The position numbers were made by a program, and so were the translations under genes. The notes beneath the pieces were generated by a model. The model was not told the origin of the DNA. It was given only the letters and a program-made list of their open reading frames with translations, and made no database searches. DNA of 9,109 nucleotides from Cyclobacteriaceae bacterium (GTDB taxonomy: Bacteria > Bacteroidota > Bacteroidia > Cytophagales > Cyclobacteriaceae), in the NCBI GenBank assembly GCA_015492915.1, contig WGED01000380.1:1-9109 (forward strand), in the 5' to 3' direction. Shown here piece by piece: positions 7,079-9,109 of this stretch. Numbering within the stretch: the first letter of the stretch is position 1; every line of letters starts with the position of its first letter.

Positions 7079-7128
7079 ATTTTTGCCCCGCCGCTGCACT
7101 TCAAGTAATTTTTTGGATGGGCAAAAAT
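7079..7128. repeat. 10 bp perfect inverted repeat, 30-base spacer
   Basis: ATTTTTGCCC (7079-7088) and GGGCAAAAAT (7119-7128) are exact reverse complements. The spacer is 30 bases and starts GC-rich. This lies 88-137 bases past the lysC stop in minus-strand reading and could fold in the lysC transcript tail or belong to the neighbouring REP-like unit. Confidence 0.45.
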
Positions 7129-7215
7129 CATGACAAAAATGAAAATAACCGTAAATGTTCATACATGAAAAGTTAAATGCATTTGTCCTGAACAAAGGCC
7201 CGCTGGTGGGATTTT

Positions 7216-8481
7216 TTAACCCAGATCGCGCACGATAAGCTGGATGTTCTTCTTGTCGCGATGCTCGAGGATCAGCTCTTTGTTGATCATCACCCTGTCA
7301 ATGGTTGACTGATCGAAATAGCGGATGGTGATCAGCTCGAGCCCTGTCTCGTAGCTCACTTTAAAATCCTTCTCCAACAGATCGATCACTTTGGGCAGCT
7401 TGCGCTTGTCGTTGTTGACGCAGATCAGGAATTTGAGCGCCGAATTCTGCATCAGGTTGATCTTCACCCTGTTTTCCGAAAGGATGCCGAATATGGTCTG
7501 CAAATGGTCTTCCGCCACAAATGAGTAGTCGTGCGGCGAGAGGCGGATGAGTACCTGGTCCATTTTAAAGATGAACGACGGCACCAGCTTGTCGTATTTC
7601 ACATTGTTGATGACCGTGCCTTCCGCCTGCGGGTTTTTGAAGGACTTCACATACAGGTTGATGTTCTTGTTTTGCAACGGCTTGATGGTCTTCGGATGGA
7701 TGACCGAAGCACCGTAATAGGCCAGCTCGATGGCATCAAAATACGAGAGCTCAGGCAGCAGCACCGTATCGTCAAACCATTTGGGATCGGCGTTGAGCAC
7801 GCCCGGAACGTCTTTCCATATCACGACTTTTTCGGCCTTCAGCACATGGGCGAGGATGGCCGCGGTGTAGTCGGAGCCCTCACGGCCCAGCGTGGTAGTG
7901 ATGTTGTCGGGCGTAGAACCGAGAAAGCCCTGCGTGACCAGAATGTGGCTGTCGCCGAATTTGAAATGCTCCTTCACCAATTCGCGCGTCACCTCCCAGT
8001 TGACCCGCGCCTCGCGGTAGGCATTGTTCGTTTTGACGGCATAGCGCACATCTTTCCATTCGGCCTTCAGGCCGCTGCTCCGCAGATAATGCGCGATAAT
8101 CTTCGTGGAAAGCAATTCGCCGAAACAGATGATCTGGTCGTAGTCATGATCGAAATTGAGCGACGGCTCCTTGGCCAGTTCACGGTCAAGCTCGGAAAAA
8201 AGGTTTGCGATATCCTCCCACACAGGATGGCCCTTGTCTTCGAAAAGCCCTTCCATGATGCTGTAGTGATATTTCTGCAGCACCTTCACATCATCAGCCA
8301 GGGCATCCTTCTGCTTGTTCACAAATTTTTCAATGATGCCCTCCAGCCTGTTGGTCGTCTTGCCCATGGCAGACACGACCACGACGGTGGGTGTGGAATT
8401 GTTTTCTCTGAGGATATTGATGATGTTTTTGACCGAAGCGGCGTCCTTTACCGAAGCGCCGCCGAATTTGAATACGTTCAT
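7216..8481 (-). CDS. lysC: aspartate kinase (monofunctional)
   Basis: This is a 421 aa cytosolic enzyme that phosphorylates L-aspartate, the first step to lysine/diaminopimelate, threonine and methionine. The kinase domain starts with VFKFGGASV (3-11), the nucleotide-binding signature of aspartokinases. FGELLSTKI (120-128), GREGSDYTAAILA (199-211) and WKDVPGVLNADP (222-233) are the substrate and ATP site motifs. Residues about 305-421 are the regulatory ACT region (for example LSENRVKINLMQNS, 334-347). The protein ends there, with no homoserine dehydrogenase domain, so it is not a ThrA-type fusion. I chose the ATG at 8481. An in-frame ATG at 8538 would add 19 unusual residues and lies upstream of the -7 element at 8505-8512, whereas known aspartokinases begin a residue or two before VFKFGG. 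The gene is not next to other lysine or threonine genes. Feedback control by end products is likely from the ACT domains, but the effector is not readable. Confidence 0.93.
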   Translation of the reverse strand: MNVFKFGGASVKDAASVKNIINILRENNSTPTVVVVSAMGKTTNRLEGIIEKFVNKQKDALADDVKVLQKYHYSIMEGLFEDKGHPVWEDIANLFSELDRELAKEPSLNFDHDYDQIICFGELLSTKIIAHYLRSSGLKAEWKDVRYAVKTNNAYREARVNWEVTRELVKEHFKFGDSHILVTQGFLGSTPDNITTTLGREGSDYTAAILAHVLKAEKVVIWKDVPGVLNADPKWFDDTVLLPELSYFDAIELAYYGASVIHPKTIKPLQNKNINLYVKSFKNPQAEGTVINNVKYDKLVPSFIFKMDQVLIRLSPHDYSFVAEDHLQTIFGILSENRVKINLMQNSALKFLICVNNDKRKLPKVIDLLEKDFKVSYETGLELITIRYFDQSTIDRVMINKELILEHRDKKNIQLIVRDLG

Positions 8482-8504
8482 GACTACATGCTGTTTTCGG
8501 GGCG

Positions 8505-8512
8505 CAAAATTA
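8505..8512 (-). promoter_or_regulatory. -7 promoter element of lysC
   Basis: Read on the minus strand, 8512 to 8505 is TAATTTTG followed by C, an exact TAnnTTTG match. It places transcription start near 8498, about 17 bases before the ATG at 8481. A -33 TTTG at the usual spacing is not evident. The position decides between the two possible lysC starts. Confidence 0.6.
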
Positions 8513-8558
8513 ATCACTATTTCATTAGGAAATAACATTTCAACAGATTTTGAGGTGA

Positions 8559-8753
8559 ATTTTTGAAACGGAAGACGGAGCCTGGCAGTTTTTCTCCAAT
8601 GATGACTATAAGGAAGTTGCTAGAATAGTAGGGCTTAAAGAAATTGTGGAGATAGATCCGACACTCAATAAATTAGCAAACTTACCAACCCGATACTCTG
8701 CAATACGTTCTGACTTAGATGACCAGTGGATCATAAGAAAACAAAGACATTAA
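8559..8753 (+). pseudogene. 3' remnant of a small unrecognised gene
   Basis: A 64-codon open frame runs from just after an in-frame TGA (8556-8558) to a TAA at 8751-8753 and has no start codon. Its translation looks like real protein. It includes EDGAWQFFSNDDYKE (5-19), ARIVGLKEIVEIDPTL (21-36), ANLPTRYSAIR (40-50) and DDQWIIRKQ (54-62). The pattern of G-x-W-x-F, then an E-I-x-x-I-D-P run, then a L-P segment reminds me of small cytosolic proteins of the DUF2185/immunity-protein type, but I am not sure of the family. The missing 5' part would lie under the lysC promoter, so the gene was probably truncated by a deletion or rearrangement. A start further upstream in another frame, joined by a frameshift, is not visible. 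Confidence 0.6.
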
Positions 8754-8760
8754 ACCCACT

Positions 8761-8783
8761 GGGCGTAGATTGTATCTACGACC
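8761..8783. repeat. REP-like palindrome (CGTAGAT-TGT-ATCTACG core)
   Basis: CGTAGAT (8764-8770) and ATCTACG (8774-8780) are perfect reverse complements around TGT. GG/CC pairs outside one mismatch extend the stem to about ten positions. It starts 8 bases after the stop of the gene remnant. Palindromes with this core are, from memory, frequent between genes in Bacteroidota. Confidence 0.55.
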
Positions 8784-8874
8784 AAATATCTCCAAACCTG
8801 AATACAAGAATTCTAAGATATCGAAGTGCAGTGTCAAACCACACCCGGGCTGAGCAGCCACCCGTCGCAAAAAG

Positions 8875-8901
8875 CTATGAAAAAACGATGATTTTTCATA
8901 G
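8875..8901. repeat. 10 bp hairpin, second copy of the family at 3769-3797
   Basis: CTATGAAAAA (8875-8884) and TTTTTCATAG (8892-8901) are perfect reverse complements with a 7-base loop. Aligned without gaps to 3771-3797 and its flanks, about 22 of 29 bases agree, including the shared TGATTTYTCATAGG end. Confidence 0.5.
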
Positions 8902-9059
8902 GGGGAATTCTTTTTGGGGCCTGGATCCTAAAAAAGCAACGGTGAATTACGGTATGGAGTTACTGCAAAAATTGGCTATTTTAGCCTTTGGCACTCATGC
9001 CATATTTCTATTAGGCAACTAAGTGCACTATATAAAGCCTTGGCAACAATAAAAAATTC

Positions 9060-9080
9060 ACCAAATTACCAATTTGGTAA
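9060..9080. promoter_or_regulatory. operator-like inverted repeat next to a promoter
   Basis: ACCAAATT (9060-9067) and AATTTGGT (9071-9078) are perfect reverse complements around ACC. A second, offset pair is TTACCA (9066-9071) with TGGTAA (9075-9080). The repeat ends 9 bases before the -7 element at 9089-9096, a position where a bound repressor would block RNA polymerase. The regulator is not in the window. Confidence 0.5.
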
Positions 9081-9088
9081 CTTTTTAT

Positions 9089-9096
9089 TATCTTTG
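9089..9096 (+). promoter_or_regulatory. -7 promoter element for a gene beyond the right edge
   Basis: TATCTTTG followed by C is an exact TAnnTTTG match pointing right. The nearest TTTG (9074-9077) is 11 bases upstream, shorter than the usual 19-21 spacing. Transcription should start just inside or at the window edge. Confidence 0.55.
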
Positions 9097-9109
9097 CATT
9101 ATATACGAA

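Larger units (their letters stand above)
6885..7215. other. intergenic region with REP-like palindromes, no gene seen
   Basis: These 331 bases lie between lysC and the hydrolase, both on the minus strand. They hold a 10 bp inverted repeat (7079-7128) and a two-hairpin REP-like unit ending in a T-run on the minus strand (6994-7056). No -7 element for the hydrolase gene was found. The 89-codon open frame across 6926-7195 simply reads through these repeats. Confidence 0.6.
8754..9109. other. right-end intergenic region with palindromes and an outward promoter
   Basis: These 356 bases hold two REP-like palindromes (8761-8783, 8875-8901), a short GGCTA-TTT-TAGCC hairpin (8974-8986), and a promoter with an operator-like repeat at the edge. 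The open frame 8726-9022 has no family resemblance and crosses both palindromes, so I do not call it a gene. Confidence 0.55.

Noticed and set aside
6926..7195. 89-codon minus-strand open frame after lysC
   Set aside because: Its translation is produced by reading through the REP-like hairpins and has no family resemblance.
7531..8535. 334-codon plus-strand open frame opposite lysC
   Set aside because: It is antisense to a clear aspartate kinase, and its translation is rich in R, H, V and D in the way expected from reading the complement of a real gene. It has no recognisable domain.
8482..8538. Longer lysC start at 8538
   Set aside because: It would add 19 residues unlike other aspartokinases and would start upstream of the -7 promoter element at 8505-8512.
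8726..9022. 98-codon plus-strand open frame near the right end
   Set aside because: It overlaps the end of the better supported gene remnant in another frame and runs straight through two palindromes; no protein pattern is visible.
1..9109. CRISPR arrays, tRNA and rRNA genes
   Set aside because: No regularly spaced direct repeats of 25-40 bases and no tRNA- or rRNA-like sequence were seen on either strand.

Overview
The window looks like chromosomal DNA of a member of the Bacteroidota. The main reasons are TAnnTTTG-type -7 promoter elements upstream of several starts, no recognisable Shine-Dalgarno sequences, a monofunctional aspartate kinase of the short (about 420 aa) kind, and intergenic regions full of short REP-like palindromes of a sort I associate with this phylum. 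No plasmid, phage or transposase gene is visible.

Layout. Positions 1-223 (minus) hold the first 74 codons of a secreted gamma-glutamyltranspeptidase that runs off the left edge. It is divergent from a two-gene plus-strand operon (593-3762). The first gene is a cytosolic FAD/NAD(P)H oxidoreductase related to rubredoxin reductase and the NirB FAD domain. The second is an eight-helix membrane polyferredoxin with NosR/NapH-like CxxxC motifs and two C-terminal [4Fe-4S] ferredoxin motifs. The two genes overlap by one base (TAATG). This operon converges on a minus-strand OFA-family MFS transporter (4296-5537). In the 533 bp between the convergent genes lies a 205 bp element (4085-4289) with near-perfect 21 bp terminal inverted repeats and several nested palindromes. 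It is MITE-like, or encodes a large RNA hairpin. Further right on the minus strand are a probable lipoprotein alpha/beta hydrolase (5739-6884) and aspartate kinase lysC (7216-8481). LysC has its own -7 element just upstream, which rules out the longer upstream start.

The right end (8559-9109) is a decayed region. It holds a start-less 64-codon 3' remnant of an unrecognised small gene, two further palindromes, and finally a strong -7 element next to a perfect inverted repeat that looks like an operator. Whatever that promoter drives lies beyond the window.

How the genes work together. The two plus-strand genes probably form one redox unit, with a cytosolic flavoprotein exchanging electrons with the cytosolic Fe-S domain of a membrane partner. 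The other genes (peptide/glutathione breakdown, organic-anion transport, ester hydrolysis, aspartate-family amino acid synthesis) show no clear common pathway.
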